From the IMG/VR virus record IMGVR_UViG_3300032249_000150, positions 1 through 34,156 of that record: a stretch of DNA of 34,156 nt. The stretch is one strand, 5' to 3'. This document shows, piece by piece, positions 8,489 through 18,500 of the stretch (positions are counted from its first letter, which is position 1; every line of letters begins with the position of its first letter). Both the position numbers and the translations under genes were made by a program. The notes beneath the pieces are model-generated. The model was not told the DNA's origin and ran no database searches. It was given only the letters and a program-made list of their open reading frames with translations. The DNA comes from a virus.

Positions 8489-8814
8489 ATTACCTTGTCA
8501 CTGCTGATGACGTGCTAACTCAGGCCGTTGCACCTAACTTACCGCTTCCCCCAAACGAATACGAACGGCGTTATTTTGACCAACTAACTAACATCTTGCG
8601 GTTGTATTTTAACCAGCGCGACAAGATTATCGGGCAACTAAAAGCCGACGTACCAGTAACAGTAGCTAACCTACCCAGTGCAGCAACCGCAGGTGTTGGG
8701 GCTAGAGCGTTTGTAACGAATTCTTCTGTGTCCACATTTGGCACCACGGTAGCCGGTGGCGGGTCAACTAAAGTGCCTGTGTATTCAGACGGCACTAACT
8801 GGAAAGTGGGTTAA
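8485..8814 (+). CDS. Small virion-associated protein
   Basis: This 109-residue protein has a helical N-terminal half ('YERRYFDQLTNILRLYFNQRD') and a C-terminal tag reading 'LPSAATAGVGARAFV' and 'KVPVYSDGTNWKVG'. The tag is a common module at the ends of phage fibre and virion proteins, though its exact function is not settled. The gene overlaps the gp10-like gene by four bases (ATGA) and ends one base before the next start. This context makes it a co-translated accessory of the tail hub or of the first large virion protein. Confidence 0.65.
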   Translation: MNYLVTADDVLTQAVAPNLPLPPNEYERRYFDQLTNILRLYFNQRDKIIGQLKADVPVTVANLPSAATAGVGARAFVTNSSVSTFGTTVAGGGSTKVPVYSDGTNWKVG

Positions 8815-8815
8815 A

Positions 8816-11800
8816 ATGGCGCGAAATTACGAAACCGAGTACAACCGATCCCTAGAACCGGGCGATATCGAATCTGATACCGTAGATAGCCGCACCCGAT
8901 ATGCGCCTATTATAGAGGGCACCGCCGCTGCCGATGCAGATCGTGCGACATGGAACACCGGATATGAAACCCTTAAAAAACAGATGGGTGCGCTCCAAGG
9001 GCAAACAGATGTATACAAACGCCGGTCGCCGTTAGATGCTAACACTCATATTCACAATATTGCTAAATCTTTAGCAAAAGATTACGGCGTTACTAGTATT
9101 GGGGATATCGGTGTAAGGTACGAAACTCGCCCTGCTTATGAGACAGGTAGCGACGAATCAGCAACAATAATCCCAGAACAACAAGTACCAATATACTATA
9201 ACAAAAAAGACCCTTCTAAAATAATTCCCGGCTATAAGTTTGCTTCTGAAGGCAAGGGCGACGGGTATAGCGACTACAACCTTCAGCCGGTCCGACAGGC
9301 TGACGGCTCGACAATTGTTGTGCCGATTCAGCAATACAGCAAGTCTGGAATGGGCGCGTTTGTAGAAGATCTTGGGCCGATAATACAAGTTGCTAGTCTG
9401 GTTGCGATGGCGGCTGGCGCTCCTCCGCTTTATGTAGGCGCTGCTAATCTCGGGCTACAAGGTGCTGCTGGAAACATTGACGACTTTAATGACGCGCTTA
9501 GAATTGCCGCACCATACCTTATCCCTGCTGGGCTTCAAGGTTTAGATATAGTTGGGCCATCTACGGCTTCAACGGTTGCGGGGCGTGTTGCTGAAAATTA
9601 TGGTGGTATTGCCGGGTTAACTGGCTTTGCAGCCGATGTCGTTGGCAGCGCGCTTTCAGATGCTGCTGCGGCTGGCCTAGCTGGTGGCGACGTCGGTGCG
9701 AGTGCTTTGGGTGGTGCGGCATCGCCGCTAATATCTGCCGGTATTAAAAGTGTGGCATCAGGTGCCAAAGACGCCTATAAAGGTTTAACCGGATTTAACT
9801 TTGACGCAGACTTATACGATATAGGCGGTAGCGCCCTAGAAAATTTTGGCCCCACTACTACCGACATTAATGCTGGAGCAATTAATTTAGCAAACACGAC
9901 TGATGAGCTTGATGATTTAGTTGGCGGGCTAAACAAACTAGACGACTCAGCCGCAAACAATCTTTTTGGGAATTTGACTGATGCCGACTTAGATGACCTC
10001 TATGGCTCCACTGCGCCGAATACTGGTGCGGTGACAAGCGGGGTTACGCTCGGTTCAATAGATTCAAAAGAACTAACTGATCTTCCTGTCAATACTATGG
10101 CCGAGAATAATTTAGTTACAGGAAATTTGACTGATGCCGACTTAGACGAACTCTATGGCTCCACTGTGTCGAATGCCAGTGCTGGAAGTGGTAAGACTGT
10201 AGAAGATCTTTATAGCATGGATGCAAATCGAGGAAATACCGGCGACACTATTTACACAGATAAAAACGGCGATTCGTATTTTGTTGACGATAACGGCGAT
10301 GTCCAATCTCTTACTAAAGGGCAAGCTGATACCTTACTAACTACTGATATCGCAGAAAATACGGGTCTCAAGCTTGACCCGGTTGAAATTGAGGGTAAAT
10401 TAGACTCTAATCTTGGGTACGATTGGGCGGAAGACATAACCAAGCTCACAGAAGATACGGGGCTTAAACTTGACCCTGTTACGATTATAGGTAAATTAGA
10501 TCCTAATCTTGGGTACGATTGGGAGGAAGACACAACCCTTACCGAGTTTGGTCCAACAACTAGCGATCTTACTGCGCTGGACACAAAAAATGTTAGGTCG
10601 CTCACAACCGGTGATTTTGCTGGGCTCACAACTAGCAACTTAACTACGCTAGACACAAAAGATACCGGAGGGCTCACAGCTACTCAAATTGGATTACTAA
10701 CGGCTGTCGGTACTGGGGTATTAGTGTCTGATGTAGTAGGTGGAAAAGATACTAAGAGTATTACTACGCTCGATAGTAAAGGTGTCACTACGCTCGACTC
10801 TAAGGGTGCTACTACGCTCGATAGTAAGATTATCACTACGCTTGATAGTAAAAATATCACTACGCTCGATAGTAAGATTATCACTACGCTCGATAGTAAA
10901 GGTGTCACTACGCTCGATAGTAAGGATGCCACTACGCTCGATAGTAAAACTATTACTACGTTGACCACGATGGACCCATTGGGGTTGAAAGGTATTGCGG
11001 ACCCGGCAAACCGATTCTGGAACCAAACTGGTGCAACGGGTACGGGTGGTCAAGGTGGGGTGCGGTTCTTTGAATGGACAACCAACCCAGTACCGGTTAT
11101 GGGCGGGTCTAACATGGAGGCGGCAAAATCGCTCATCCCTGCTTTTACTTCCGCACAAGTTCAAGCTATGGCTGCTCCCACCCCTAAACAATACTTTAAC
11201 GCGGCAACAAACCGGTACTACACAGACCCCACCGGACAAGCAACACCCCCTGCCGGATTTGTGCAAAAAACTTTTAAGGATGGTGGCGAAGTGAAAACCA
11301 AACATTTTGATAACGGTGGTTTTAGTTTTGCCGATTTTGATTTGGATATAAATCCTTACAAATTTGCTGATTTTGATTTAGGTGTTGATTTTAGCGATAT
11401 TGATTTTAGCGGGCCTGACTTTAGCAACTTTAATTTCGCCGATTATGACTTGGGGATAGATCTTGGGTCTAGTGGGCTTAATTTCGCCGATTATGACTTG
11501 GGGATAGGCTCCAATACAATGTCTGACGCGGACGTTAATCAGTATCTACGCGACCTTCCTAGTGATAACGCCAGCTACGGCGATTACGACCGCACAGCAA
11601 GTTATCAACAAGACATCAGAAATGCCGCATCCGGTTCAAGTGCGCTTTCTGGTGTAGCTAAAACGGTTGTAGACAAACTTGCGGGTATGGGGGCTAAACT
11701 CACCGAGAGCGCTCTGAGGTCAATTGAAAACAACCCCGGTGCGTGGCTGGCGGCTCTTGCCGGTGCGGGATTAGGCTACGCCGCGTCAAGAAACAACACG

Positions 11801-12178
11801 ATGGCGCCGATAGGCTTGCAAAATTTGGGCATAACACAGCAGCAGGTCTATAACACGCTTAAAGGCGGTAACTACGTTGGCAAAGCTACGGGTGGCGAAA
11901 TTCCCGGGTACGGTGCAGGTGGTGGTTTGCACTACCTCAAAAGCGCCGAAGATGGCATGGCCGACAAGATTCCTGCTACTATTGACAATAAGCAACCGGC
12001 TCGGCTAAGCGGTGGAGAGTTTGTGATCCCTGCTGATGTCGTATCCCATCTAGGCAACGGTAACTCTGAAGCCGGGGCTAAACAACTTTACGAGATGATG
12101 GACCGCATCCGTCGCGCTCGCACCGGCAACAAAGAGCAGGGCAAGAAGATCAATCCGGCTAAGTTCACGCCGAAGTAA
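8816..12178 (+). CDS. Large repeat-containing virion (probable ejection or internal) protein
   Basis: This 1120-residue protein is probably a structural or internal virion protein. The C-terminal 60 residues ('GLHYLKSAEDGMADKIPATI', 'ARLSGGEFVIPADVVSHLGNG', 'YEMMDRIRRARTGN') are a conserved ending found in many environmental phage virion proteins. Residues about 180-330 form an Ala/Gly-rich stretch with hydrophobic helices that could insert into membranes. The middle contains paired 'TDADLD.LYGS' and 'LGYDW.ED' repeats, a tandem 'TTLDSK' array and 'FADYDLGI' repeats. An in-frame ATG at 8756 lies inside the previous gene and lacks support, so the ATG at 8816, one base after the upstream stop, is chosen. 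The order after a gp10-like hub fits the ejection proteins of podoviruses; this is inference. Confidence 0.65.
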   Translation: MARNYETEYNRSLEPGDIESDTVDSRTRYAPIIEGTAAADADRATWNTGYETLKKQMGALQGQTDVYKRRSPLDANTHIHNIAKSLAKDYGVTSIGDIGVRYETRPAYETGSDESATIIPEQQVPIYYNKKDPSKIIPGYKFASEGKGDGYSDYNLQPVRQADGSTIVVPIQQYSKSGMGAFVEDLGPIIQVASLVAMAAGAPPLYVGAANLGLQGAAGNIDDFNDALRIAAPYLIPAGLQGLDIVGPSTASTVAGRVAENYGGIAGLTGFAADVVGSALSDAAAAGLAGGDVGASALGGAASPLISAGIKSVASGAKDAYKGLTGFNFDADLYDIGGSALENFGPTTTDINAGAINLANTTDELDDLVGGLNKLDDSAANNLFGNLTDADLDDLYGSTAPNTGAVTSGVTLGSIDSKELTDLPVNTMAENNLVTGNLTDADLDELYGSTVSNASAGSGKTVEDLYSMDANRGNTGDTIYTDKNGDSYFVDDNGDVQSLTKGQADTLLTTDIAENTGLKLDPVEIEGKLDSNLGYDWAEDITKLTEDTGLKLDPVTIIGKLDPNLGYDWEEDTTLTEFGPTTSDLTALDTKNVRSLTTGDFAGLTTSNLTTLDTKDTGGLTATQIGLLTAVGTGVLVSDVVGGKDTKSITTLDSKGVTTLDSKGATTLDSKIITTLDSKNITTLDSKIITTLDSKGVTTLDSKDATTLDSKTITTLTTMDPLGLKGIADPANRFWNQTGATGTGGQGGVRFFEWTTNPVPVMGGSNMEAAKSLIPAFTSAQVQAMAAPTPKQYFNAATNRYYTDPTGQATPPAGFVQKTFKDGGEVKTKHFDNGGFSFADFDLDINPYKFADFDLGVDFSDIDFSGPDFSNFNFADYDLGIDLGSSGLNFADYDLGIGSNTMSDADVNQYLRDLPSDNASYGDYDRTASYQQDIRNAASGSSALSGVAKTVVDKLAGMGAKLTESALRSIENNPGAWLAALAGAGLGYAASRNNTMAPIGLQNLGITQQQVYNTLKGGNYVGKATGGEIPGYGAGGGLHYLKSAEDGMADKIPATIDNKQPARLSGGEFVIPADVVSHLGNGNSEAGAKQLYEMMDRIRRARTGNKEQGKKINPAKFTPK
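10760..10963 (+). repeat. 24-bp tandem repeat array (8 units plus partial)
   Basis: Eight tandem 24-bp units and a half unit encode (I/V/A)TTLDSK(G/I/N/D/T), eight residues per unit. Copies differ mainly at the base or two encoding the variable residue, so the DNA has expanded recently or is kept uniform by recombination. Since 24 is a multiple of three, gain or loss of units keeps the frame. The array also keeps other frames open, which produces false ORFs on both strands. Confidence 0.9.
11325..11510 (+). repeat. Imperfect 'F(A/S)D(F/Y)DLGI' repeats
   Basis: At least five imperfect copies of an Asp/Phe-rich unit (FADFDL, FADFDLGV, FADYDLGI and similar) occur in frame in the large virion protein. 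The last two copies, at about 11425-11460 and 11479-11510, share an almost identical DNA stretch beginning ttcgccgattatg. Confidence 0.75.
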
Positions 12179-12187
12179 GGAAAAACC

Positions 12188-13621
12188 ATGAGCATTCGAT
12201 ACTTTGACGCGGGTGGCGCAACTACAACCCCTGCTGCAACCGGTGCGACAGAAACTACTGTATCGAACTGGGCTGCGCCAGTCGTTGGTGGCATTATACA
12301 GCGGGGGCTTGAGATTGCAGGTCAGCCATATCAGGTATATGGTGGTGCTCAAGTTGCCGGTTCTTCCGACCTTCAGAACAAAGCGTTCTCAGGTATCCAA
12401 GGACTAACGCAGCCAAATGCAACGCAAAATAACGCTGCGACCAACATGCAAAATGTATATCAGTCTGCTATGACGCAGCCGGGATACGCAGGTACGGATT
12501 TTAGTAAGGCAGGTAGTGCGCTCAATCAAGCCTCATATGCCGGAGGCCAAGATTATACTAGCGCAGGTAAGGCAATAGGTCTACCCGGATACATGAGTAC
12601 GGACCTTACTAAAATTGGCGTTGCGTCCAATCAAAACCCATATGCTGGTACGATGTTTACATCGAACACAACGGGGATTAACAATCAGTTTGGTCAAGAT
12701 AATCTTAACCAATACATGAATCCGTACCTGTCTACGATCCTCAATCCTCAGATTGAAGAAGCTCGGCGTCAAGCGCAAATTACGCAAGCGCAAAACAACG
12801 CTAAGATGACGCAAGCCGGAGCGTTCGGTGGTGGCCGACAAGCAATTTTAAACGCAGAAACGCAACGTAATCTAGGAACCAACCTTGCCGACATCACCGG
12901 TAAAGGGTACAACACCGCATACACTCAAGCCCTAGGGCAATATAACGCCGACCAAAACCGGTTGATGGATGCGTTAAGAGCCAGAGAGCAATCTAGTCAG
13001 TTTGGGTATGCTAAAGACGCGGAGCGTCTTGCTGGTGATAGAAACGCATTGCTTGAAGCAGCAAAAACTAGAGAACAAGCTAGTCAGTTTGGATACGCTA
13101 AAAACGCAGAACGCCTTGCTGGTGATAGGACTGCACTTCTCGATTCATTGAGAGCCAAAGAGCAATCTAATCAGTATGGTTATAGTAAAGATGCTGAACG
13201 CCTCGCTGGTGATAGGACTGCACTTCTTGATTCATTAAGAGCCCAAGAGCAATCTAATCAATTTGGGTCCAATCAAGGGCTTAATTATCTTAGAGAAGCC
13301 GGAAATATTGCACAGAGCCAAGGTACATTCGGTAACCAGCAACAGCAATTAGGACTTAGCGCAAACAAACAACAAGCTGATCTTGGTGCCATTCAGCGCG
13401 ACATTACCCAAGAAGGTTTGACTTCTGATTACAACATGTGGAAAGAGCAGCGGGATTACCCCAAGACGCAAGTTGACTACTTAAACAATTTGATCAAGCA
13501 ATACCCAATGACCACCACTAACACGTACGGTCAAGCTGGAAACACTGCTGCTGATATGTTTGGCGGGATGATTACGGCGATGTCGGCGTACGATATTCTG
13601 TCTGGCAAGAAAAAACCTTAA
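12188..13621 (+). CDS. Virion protein with 29-residue helical repeats
   Basis: This 477-residue protein is probably a structural or ejection component. It opens 'MSIRYFDAGG', has a region rich in Gln, Asn, Tyr and Gly with 'QPGYAGTDFSKAG' type repeats, then a helical core ('ILNPQIEEARRQAQITQAQNNAKM...GGRQAILNAETQRNLG'). Next is a run of three to four 29-residue repeats (residues about 266-360) reading 'REQSSQFGYAKDAERLAGDR.ALL'. The start is supported by AAGGAAAAACC at 12177-12187. It lies 9 bases after the 1120-residue gene and 9 bases before the 649-residue gene, all in one transcription unit. I recognise the general family from environmental phage virion gene clusters but cannot name it. 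No enzyme motif is visible. Confidence 0.6.
   Translation: MSIRYFDAGGATTTPAATGATETTVSNWAAPVVGGIIQRGLEIAGQPYQVYGGAQVAGSSDLQNKAFSGIQGLTQPNATQNNAATNMQNVYQSAMTQPGYAGTDFSKAGSALNQASYAGGQDYTSAGKAIGLPGYMSTDLTKIGVASNQNPYAGTMFTSNTTGINNQFGQDNLNQYMNPYLSTILNPQIEEARRQAQITQAQNNAKMTQAGAFGGGRQAILNAETQRNLGTNLADITGKGYNTAYTQALGQYNADQNRLMDALRAREQSSQFGYAKDAERLAGDRNALLEAAKTREQASQFGYAKNAERLAGDRTALLDSLRAKEQSNQYGYSKDAERLAGDRTALLDSLRAQEQSNQFGSNQGLNYLREAGNIAQSQGTFGNQQQQLGLSANKQQADLGAIQRDITQEGLTSDYNMWKEQRDYPKTQVDYLNNLIKQYPMTTTNTYGQAGNTAADMFGGMITAMSAYDILSGKKKP
12983..13264 (+). repeat. 87-bp tandem repeats (29 residues)
   Basis: In-frame units of 87 bp begin at 12983, 13070 and 13157, with a partial fourth at 13244. Each encodes '.EQS.QFGYAKDAERLAGDR.ALL' with few changes. 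Repeats of this length predict an extended helical rod. Copies two to four are closest to each other ('TALLDSLRA'). Confidence 0.85.
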
Positions 13622-13630
13622 AGGCGTGTT

Positions 13631-15580
13631 ATGTCGATTATTGGATCATCTCTTGAGGCTGTTCGGCGTGACCTGAAGTACATGCCGACTCAAACGCTTA
13701 TTCAATATAAGCAGAACCCGGCAAAAAACGCCGTTGATGGTATCCCGTTGGACATGCTCGCTGGGCTGGAGTTGAGTCGTCGCGCCCAAATGCAGAACGA
13801 GCTATCCGCTGCCGGTGCCCAAAACGCAGCAAATATGCCTACCGTTATTGATGCTGCTGCACAACAATTGACTGGTCAGCCGCCCCCCGCACCACCTCCT
13901 GCACCACCACAAGGTGCCCCACAACCCGCGCCTCAACCACCTCAACCACCTCAACCACCTCAACCACCTCAACCACAACAAGTTGCGCCGCAGCCACCGA
14001 TGCCTCAAATGCAGCAGGGGCCACAAGGTGGGTTGCCGACTGTAAACAAAGCACAGGGTGGGTTTATTATTGACAGCCCTGACGACTTGTACAACTTAAT
14101 CAACGGAAAGCGCGACCGCCTTAAGACAGAGGGGTACGCTGGTGGTGGGGTCATTGCGTTTGCTAACAGGGGTGAAGTGCCGAACGCATATTCCGGATAT
14201 GAAAATGTTATACCGGAAAGACTTAGATCAGAACGGGCTGACGAACCCCCTGAAGGTTATGGACTAGTTGATCCCCGTGCGTATCCGCGCAAGGAAAAGA
14301 AAAAAGAAGAAAAAAAAGACAAACCTGTAGAGGATTCGGCTGCAACACCGCCACCACCACCTCCGCCGCTCTACGGCATCGAACCGCCATCACAGAGCGC
14401 TTTGACGCAAGGATTGTATAACTTACTGCGAACACCGTCAGGCGGCGGGGGTAGGCCCAGTTACAAACCTTTAGGTATCAAACCACCGGAAATGCCAGAC
14501 CGGTCGGTAGCAGAAGCTGAAATTAGAGGATTGGCAAACGAGACCGCCGAAGAAACAAACGCGCGACTTGGACTAAAGAACTTCGCTGCGGACCTAGAGA
14601 GACGCAAATCGCCGTATATGTCGGACATAGATAAAGCGGCTATGGAGGAAGCGCAATTTAAAAAACGGCAGGAAATTTACAACCCAGTAAACGCAGAAAC
14701 ACAAAGAATTATTGATGAGCGCAAAGCTGCACTGGAAGAACGGCGTGGTCGGCGTCTGTCTGAAGCCGGACTGCAACTTGGTCTGGGTATGTTAGGCGGT
14801 CGCGGAAGCCTTGCCAGCATTATTGGTGGTGCAGGTAGGCAAGCTGTCGGCGCATATCAGAAGAGTCAGGAGCTTGACGACGCGCAGCAAGAGCGTATTC
14901 AGGATATGAACCTGAAACAGCAGCAAGCGCTGGCTGCTCAAAAAGCCGGGAACATGGACCTTGCGTACCAGCGTACCCGTGAAGCTCAGGCCGATAAACT
15001 TGCTATCGACAACTACGAGATTGCCAAACAAAGAGACGTTCTTACAGCGCAGCAAAAAGCTGCTGATATTTCCGGAAACGTCCGTGGTCGCCAAATGACC
15101 GCAGAGGTCAATCTTGATAAGGTTCAAACCGCGATTGCTAAAGCAGAGATGGGCGTCAACATGGCCCTCCAGTTGGCTGAGGCTAAGAACGCTATGCAGT
15201 ATGAACTCGCGGCTTTACGGTCAGCTAACGCCGATCTGGGTCGTCAGATGCAGTTGCTAACACTCATAAACAGAATCGAAGAAAGCCAACGCAAAGCCGC
15301 TTTGGGGCAGATACCCGAGCTAGGAGCGCGAGTACAAGCTGAAAAGCTAATAGACTCAAAATACCCAGACAACTCTACGGCGTTAAATTCTGGTATTGCT
15401 GGTCTAAAAGGGGGTCAACAGTTGCTGGCTGACTACCAACGTGATCCTAACGGAACTAGAACGGCGTACGACAACGCAGCGCAGATTGTGCGAACTAACG
15501 CATTAAGAAAATTAATTTCTGAAACTCGGACGCCCGGCGCTCCTATGGATCTAGGTTCGGCTTATAAAGCTACGGAATAG
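13631..15580 (+). CDS. Virion protein with Pro-rich spacer and long coiled coil
   Basis: This 649-residue protein is probably an internal virion protein. After an N-terminal helical part it has a Pro/Gln spacer at about residues 85-135 (PPAPPPAPPQ and QPPQPPQPPQ runs). A 'GYAGGGVIAFANRGEV' motif near residue 170 is a common type in phage ejection proteins. A Lys/Glu block (KEKKKEEKKD) follows near residue 220. The last 300 residues are Ala/Gln/Lys/Glu-rich and predicted coiled coil ('LAAQKAGNMDLAYQRTREAQ'). The start has AAAGGCG upstream at 13619-13625. It ends 5 bases before the giant gene. The architecture, with a rigid spacer and long helices, suits proteins that leave through the tail on infection, but this is inferred from position and composition. 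Confidence 0.6.
   Translation: MSIIGSSLEAVRRDLKYMPTQTLIQYKQNPAKNAVDGIPLDMLAGLELSRRAQMQNELSAAGAQNAANMPTVIDAAAQQLTGQPPPAPPPAPPQGAPQPAPQPPQPPQPPQPPQPQQVAPQPPMPQMQQGPQGGLPTVNKAQGGFIIDSPDDLYNLINGKRDRLKTEGYAGGGVIAFANRGEVPNAYSGYENVIPERLRSERADEPPEGYGLVDPRAYPRKEKKKEEKKDKPVEDSAATPPPPPPPLYGIEPPSQSALTQGLYNLLRTPSGGGGRPSYKPLGIKPPEMPDRSVAEAEIRGLANETAEETNARLGLKNFAADLERRKSPYMSDIDKAAMEEAQFKKRQEIYNPVNAETQRIIDERKAALEERRGRRLSEAGLQLGLGMLGGRGSLASIIGGAGRQAVGAYQKSQELDDAQQERIQDMNLKQQQALAAQKAGNMDLAYQRTREAQADKLAIDNYEIAKQRDVLTAQQKAADISGNVRGRQMTAEVNLDKVQTAIAKAEMGVNMALQLAEAKNAMQYELAALRSANADLGRQMQLLTLINRIEESQRKAALGQIPELGARVQAEKLIDSKYPDNSTALNSGIAGLKGGQQLLADYQRDPNGTRTAYDNAAQIVRTNALRKLISETRTPGAPMDLGSAYKATE
13864..13985 (+). 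repeat. Pro/Gln-rich low-complexity tract
   Basis: A run of imperfect 9-bp units (cctcaacca) encodes repeated Q-P-P within the 649-residue virion protein, next to a PPAPP tract. It leaves the antisense strand open, which explains the spurious Leu/Arg/Trp-rich reading frames there. Confidence 0.8.
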
Positions 15581-15585
15581 TAAAC

Positions 15586-18500
15586 ATGCCAGTAATTAAT
15601 GTACCCAATCTTGGGCCGGTTAACTTTCCGGACTCGATGCCGCAAGATGAGATCAAGGCACGGTTTACAGATCTTGCACAACGCGCCGCAGCTAAGTTTG
15701 AGTACAAGCCAGACTACCGGGAACTAGGTCTTGGGCAGCTAATCAAGGGCGGGTTTAACCGCTCGATGTCCGCGATTGGTAGTGCTGTTACAGACGTTGC
15801 CCCTGCGATGATCGGTTCGGCTCTGGGGTACGAGGATTACGCTAAAGAGCAAATGGCCGAGGCGGCGGCAAAGCGCCAGCGTGCAGAGCTTGAGAACCCG
15901 ACAGGATTCCGGTCGTATAAAGAAATTCGCGGCCCGGGTGATTTTGTTGGTTACGCAGCCGAGACTCTTGGCGAACTTGGTCCTGATATTGGAGCCATGT
16001 TAGTCCCCGGTGGGGTTGGTAGTGCAGTCGGTAGGCGTGTTGCTGTGCGTGGTGCAGCCGAAGCTGCTGGCGCTCGCGCTGCCGAATCAGTCGCGGCTAA
16101 AGGTCTTGCAGGTGATGCGGCTGAAGCCTACACAAAACGTCTTACTGATGCGGCCACAAGGCAAGCTGGGCGTGCTGGTGCCGATACTGGCCTAAATGTA
16201 GGTATGTATGGTGGGGCGTACGGTCTTAACGCGCCGGATACGTTTGAGGGTATCTACGAAAAAACGGGCGAGTTTCGCCCCGGTATCGCTGCAACTTTCG
16301 GCGCTGCAATAGCGGCTCTTGATACTGTACTACCAAGCTACCTGCTAAAGCAACTTAGCCCTGCTGCTAAGGGTAAGCTGGCATCTGAGCTTGTTAATCG
16401 GTCAAGCATTGTTGAACCGTCCATTAAAGCCGGTATCGCTAAGAGCGCCAGTAAAGCTGCGCTTGGTGAAAGCGGTACAGAGGTTTTGCAAGAAAGTCTG
16501 GGCATCCTCGCTGAAAAAACCGCTGGTGCTTCCGGTGAGTTCTTTTCACCTGAGAACGTAGACCGACTTATAAATTCTGGCTTAAAGGGCGCAATCGGCG
16601 GCGGTGTACTCGGCGTTCCCGGTGGTGTTAGAGAAGCCTATGTCGAGCGCGATGCCGCGCGTGCAGAGATCGCACGGCGTGAAGGACTGCCTTCTGAAAC
16701 TCCTAAAGCTCCACCCCCTGCCGGACCAGTTGACTATGACCGCCCTGCGGTTATGCGCCGCCCAGATTATGTCGCTCAGCCCGGGTTGCGTGAGACTCCG
16801 TTGCCTGAAGCTGATCCAAACCAGCTTGATATGTTCCCGGGCGAGAAAGCTCGATTCAGTCTTGATGAGGTGCGTGCAGCCCGTATTCCTGAGCCGGGGT
16901 CGAGTCTGGTCGAGAATATTGAGGTTGCCAAACTTAAACTTGGCCGTGGGGACGAGCTAACTAACGGCGAGATTCAACTTCTAGTTGACAATAAACTTGT
17001 TACATCGACAGAAGCCGAGAACCTTCCAAGAGCCGAGGAAGAAGTCGCACCTCCTGAAGTGTTGCCGGGACAGCAGACGTTGCCGGGGATGTCGGTCCCT
17101 GAGTTGGCGTTTAGAGAGGCGGCATTTGCCGACACCATTACGCAGCCAGAGCTACCGCTTACTCGGCCAATCACGTCCCGTTTAGGTGCCGCGCCGCCAC
17201 CGCAACAAGAGCAACCGGCCCCACCCCCTGCACCAGAACGTGGAGAGCAGCCTGAGCTTGACCTTATGGGCGGGCGTACGGGTGAGCAACTAAAATTCTG
17301 GAATGCAATCGACAAAGCCGAACGCGGCGGTGATGTACCGCTTCCGTTTCCCGGGATGCCGATCAGAGGTGAGGACTTGCGACGGAGGCTTGAAGGCCGA
17401 CCTGAACCCAAGTCCGATGAACGCGCTAACGTAATTAGCCCTGAAGTTCTTGCTGCGCTTGGCGTTACGCCGCAGATGCCAGCCCATAAGCGCACGGTTG
17501 GTAAGAGCTTAGATGACCCGCAAGAACGTGAGCAGGTTGCCAGCGCATTTCGTGGTTTGGCTAAAAATAAACAAGTACCACAAGAAACCCGGGACAAGCT
17601 CACGGCTATCCTGAAAAGCCCGCTGTTCGCTACTCAACCGGAGCTTAACTTTGAAGCACCCCCAGCAACCCCAACCCCCAACGTACCTGTCACTCCACCA
17701 AGTGGAACAGGCCCTAGCGTACCTAGCGGACCCGGACCGGTCGTACCCACCGAAGGAATTGCAACACCTCCAGCTACCGGAGTGGAAACAACTGAACCAC
17801 CTGCTACACCAACTGGAGTGGGAGCGACAGAACAACCCGGTGCAGTAGAAGCGCCGGAACAACCGGCACCGATGGATCTCGGCACTGCCCTGCGCGGCAA
17901 GCCTCGGTCAGAAGAAGCGGCGGCACAGGAACAAGAAGATCTTAACAAGTCATTAGAAGAAACTGGCGAAGGTACTTTCCGCGCTGAACCGGGCGCAAAT
18001 ATGGGCCGGATGGCAAACCTGTTAGGTCCGCAGTTGTACGGCAGCATGTCGCAGATTGCCCCGATTACTGTTAAGGAGATGTTCCAAAACGCGTTTGATG
18101 CAATTAAAGATGCTTTGGTGGTAAGCGGTTTGGCCGAAGGAAAGATCAGTGTAAATACTGATGAGGACAAGCGCACGATCACCATAACTGATAACGGTAT
18201 GGGCATGACGCCCGAAATTATCAGCAAGGCGTTTTTGACGATTGCGGGTACGCACAAAGAATCAGGTCGTCCATCTGGTAGCTTTGGCGTTGCAAAAATG
18301 CTATTCCTGTTTGGGAATAAAAATCTAAAACTGGAAACGACGCGTAACGGATTTACTAGCACATTAGAAACAACTGGCCCAGAGTTGTTAGCTGCATTCG
18401 CAGACCCAAGTAAATCACCAAACATTACCGTTGTAAAAACTGGTAAACCCCCCGGCACGTCAATAACGGTAGAGATTCCAGATACATATGTTGATGGAGA

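Noticed and set aside
10760-10963. CRISPR array
   Set aside because: Units are continuous with no unique spacers and are translated in frame, so this is a coding tandem repeat. No cas1 or cas2 is nearby even though a Cas4-like nuclease occurs at 29909-30571.
10684-11305. Long Ser/Val/Leu- or Thr/Ile/Glu/Arg-rich open frames antisense to the large virion gene, and an Arg/Leu-rich +1 frame at 10740-10964
   Set aside because: They arise because the 24-bp tandem array keeps several frames open. They lack ribosome-binding sites and any family likeness.
13802-14054. Leu/Trp/Arg-rich and Val/Glu-rich antisense frames
   Set aside because: They mirror the Pro/Gln repeat tract on the other strand and have no start signals.
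16974-18458. Antisense frames of 209 and 274 residues inside the giant gene
   Set aside because: The sense strand carries clear conserved motifs across the same stretch. The antisense products are Ser/Pro/Arg-rich without domains.
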